Shown here: in pieces, positions 31,020 to 32,315 of the stretch
Layout of the letters: every line of letters starts with the position of its first letter
Position numbering within the stretch: the first letter of the stretch is position 1
From: an uncultured Granulicella sp.
GTDB lineage: Bacteria > Acidobacteriota > Terriglobia > Terriglobales > Acidobacteriaceae
NCBI GenBank assembly: GCA_903932155.1
Contig: CAIZFH010000008.1
Location: 1 to 32,315, forward strand
DNA length: 32,315 nucleotides
Reading direction: 5' to 3'
Translations under genes and position numbers: made by a program
Notes under the pieces: model-generated
What the model was told of the DNA's origin: nothing
Seen by the model: only the letters and a program-made list of their open reading frames with translations
Databases searched by the model: none

Positions 31020-32315
31020 CTATTCCGGCAACGCCTGTTGACCCTCGATTCGGAAGTGTCCACTGACTCGGGGCGCTGTTGTATCAGGCTGGCCTCCGCC
31101 GATACTGACTGTATATTCCCCAGGAGCGATGATCGGATTTCCGTCTTCGGTCACCATGCCCAGATCGCGGTTCTTCAACTCGAAATGGACAGTCCGGCCC
31201 TCGCCGGCGTCGAGATGAATCCGTTGGAACCCGCGGAGAGCGACGGCTGGCGCTCCTTTTACATCGGGGAAGTTCAGGTACAGTTGCACAACCTCGTCTC
31301 CCGCCCTGCTGCCGGTGTTCGTCACTGTTACATCGGCGTCTACAGGACTTCCGGCATCCACGGGTTGCTGCGGTATGTTGAGATCACCGTATTTGAACGT
31401 CGTGTAGCTGAGTCCGTATCCGAATGGGTAGAGCGGCTTTCCTTTGAAGTACCGGTAGGTCCGACTGGCCATTGTATAGTCCTCAAAGTTCGGCAGCTGC
31501 GTGAGGTCCTTATAGAAAGTCACCGGCAGCCGGCCTGCAGGGTTGTTCTTGCCGCTGAGTGTCTCGGCGATCGCCGCCCCACCTTCCTCGCCGGGATACC
31601 ACGATTCGAGAACGGCATTGGCATGTTCGTTAATCCAATTGACGGCCAGAGCGCTTCCATTCATCAGTACGACCACAACAGGTTTACCGGTGGCGACGAC
31701 TGCTTCCACCAGTGCCTCTTCCGGTTCGGGAAGGTCGATGCTGGTACGATCACCTCCGAGAAAGCCGGGTTCAGTTACCGGCATCTCTTCGCCTTCCAGC
31801 GAACTGGTGATGCCCACGACGGCGATTGCGACATCGGCGTTCTTGGCCGCTGCAATAGCCTCGGGCGAAGGCACATTCGTCACCTTTGCCCAGATCAGTT
31901 GCACGTGCGGATGATCATCTGTGCTGCTGTAGTTTACGCTGAGTGCGACCTTCTGCCCCTGCTCTAGATGAACGCGGCTCACCCTTGAGTCGATTCCGTT
32001 CCCACCTCTCCCAGTCGTGGTCACCTGCTTGCCATCTAGCATCAGCCGGCCAAAACCGTGGGCACGCATACCGATCAGATAGTCTCCGGAATCCGGAGGA
32101 GTTAAGATGCCTGACCACTGCACGCCGAAGGACGTCTTTCCGACAACTTGCGAAGGCAAATTGTCTCCTGACAGATTGATGTTCAGCTCATTCCGTGTGG
32201 CAAACGGTGCCGTGGCGGCTGCTGCTCCGGGGCCGGACCGGCCTCCGCGATATTCGCCGTATTCCGCCTTGAGACCTGGCTTTCCGTCCGTATTCGTTAA
32301 AACGCTGTCCGGCAC
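31020..32315 (-). CDS. GH3 beta-glucosidase-like protein, C-terminal part (5' end outside window)
   Basis: The frame is open through the right window edge, so the N-terminal TIM-barrel with the nucleophile is outside. Visible residues 14-150 form a PA14 domain (GLKAEYGEYRGG, GVQWSGILTPPDSGDYLIG) inserted in the GH3 C-terminal domain, which resumes with AAAKNADVAIAVVG. The likely acid/base Glu lies in LEGEEMPVTEPGFLGGDR. The family ending YRYFKGKPLYPFGYGLSYT is followed by a fibronectin III-like domain (DVTVTNTGSRAGDEVVQLYL). PA14-containing GH3 enzymes cleave terminal glucose or xylose from oligosaccharides, such as those released by the other glycosidases in this window. Confidence 0.92.
   Translation of the reverse strand: MPDSVLTNTDGKPGLKAEYGEYRGGRSGPGAAAATAPFATRNELNINLSGDNLPSQVVGKTSFGVQWSGILTPPDSGDYLIGMRAHGFGRLMLDGKQVTTTGRGGNGIDSRVSRVHLEQGQKVALSVNYSSTDDHPHVQLIWAKVTNVPSPEAIAAAKNADVAIAVVGITSSLEGEEMPVTEPGFLGGDRTSIDLPEPEEALVEAVVATGKPVVVVLMNGSALAVNWINEHANAVLESWYPGEEGGAAIAETLSGKNNPAGRLPVTFYKDLTQLPNFEDYTMASRTYRYFKGKPLYPFGYGLSYTTFKYGDLNIPQQPVDAGSPVDADVTVTNTGSRAGDEVVQLYLNFPDVKGAPAVALRGFQRIHLDAGEGRTVHFELKNRDLGMVTEDGNPIIAPGEYTVSIGGGQPDTTAPRVSGHFRIEGQQALPE

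Overview
The window looks like soil Acidobacteriota DNA, most like the Acidobacteriaceae group (Granulicella, Edaphobacter, Terriglobus). This is inferred from gene content: many Tat/Sec-exported plant-polymer enzymes, an M13 peptidase, a fused 2-oxoacid:ferredoxin oxidoreductase, and a remnant of the TIGR03435 family, which is expanded in soil acidobacteria. No rRNA, tRNA or CRISPR array was seen.

Layout. 1-583: C-terminal end of a c-type cytochrome. 656-877: serine-recombinase remnant inside a nested palindrome. 1173-3354: an extracytoplasmic flavin module (apbE fused to DUF2271, then a PepSY-type membrane protein), with an in-frame TAA splitting the fusion. 3566-10310: carbohydrate-active genes (Tat-exported GHL6-like glycosidase, GH28 protein, tannase/feruloyl-esterase), with a DUF2924 remnant and a CAGGGAA repeat cluster between them. 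10409-16179: a five-gene operon for sugar-acid use (SDR, RraA-like, ACS-type MFS transporter, IlvD/Edd dehydratase, DapA-like aldolase). 16226-17257: a decayed kaiB/PAS cluster. 17370-18310: VIT-type metal transporter with a small partner gene. 18432-18880: TIGR03435 and IS3 remnants. 18918-20528: second GH28 protein. 20722-20940: an unrecognised 72-residue ORF built of five VIEMEDPRC-like repeats. 21006-22214: a nonsense-split double cupin and a truncated HNH-type nuclease. 22465-25155: 2-oxoacid:ferredoxin oxidoreductase. 25439-26085: remnants of an esterase, a recombinase and a Tat-signal protein. 26194-28650: M13 metallopeptidase plus a small membrane protein. 28731-29020: aldo/keto reductase remnant. 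29248-30639: SGNH hydrolase. 31020-32315: GH3 beta-glucosidase that runs off the right edge.

Working together: the GH28, GHL6, GH3, SGNH and tannase-like enzymes would release sugars, uronic acids and acyl groups from plant wall polymers outside the cytoplasm. The operon at 10409-16179 would import and break down a sugar acid through dehydration and aldol cleavage. That link is inference.

Two things stand out. First, the VIEMEDPRC repeat ORF varies at synonymous codon positions within its DPRC motif, which suggests a selected but unknown peptide. Second, there are many decaying genes (in-frame stops, frameshifts, truncations), and copies of one short sequence related to CAAACTGGTACAAAA sit at several of the truncation points.
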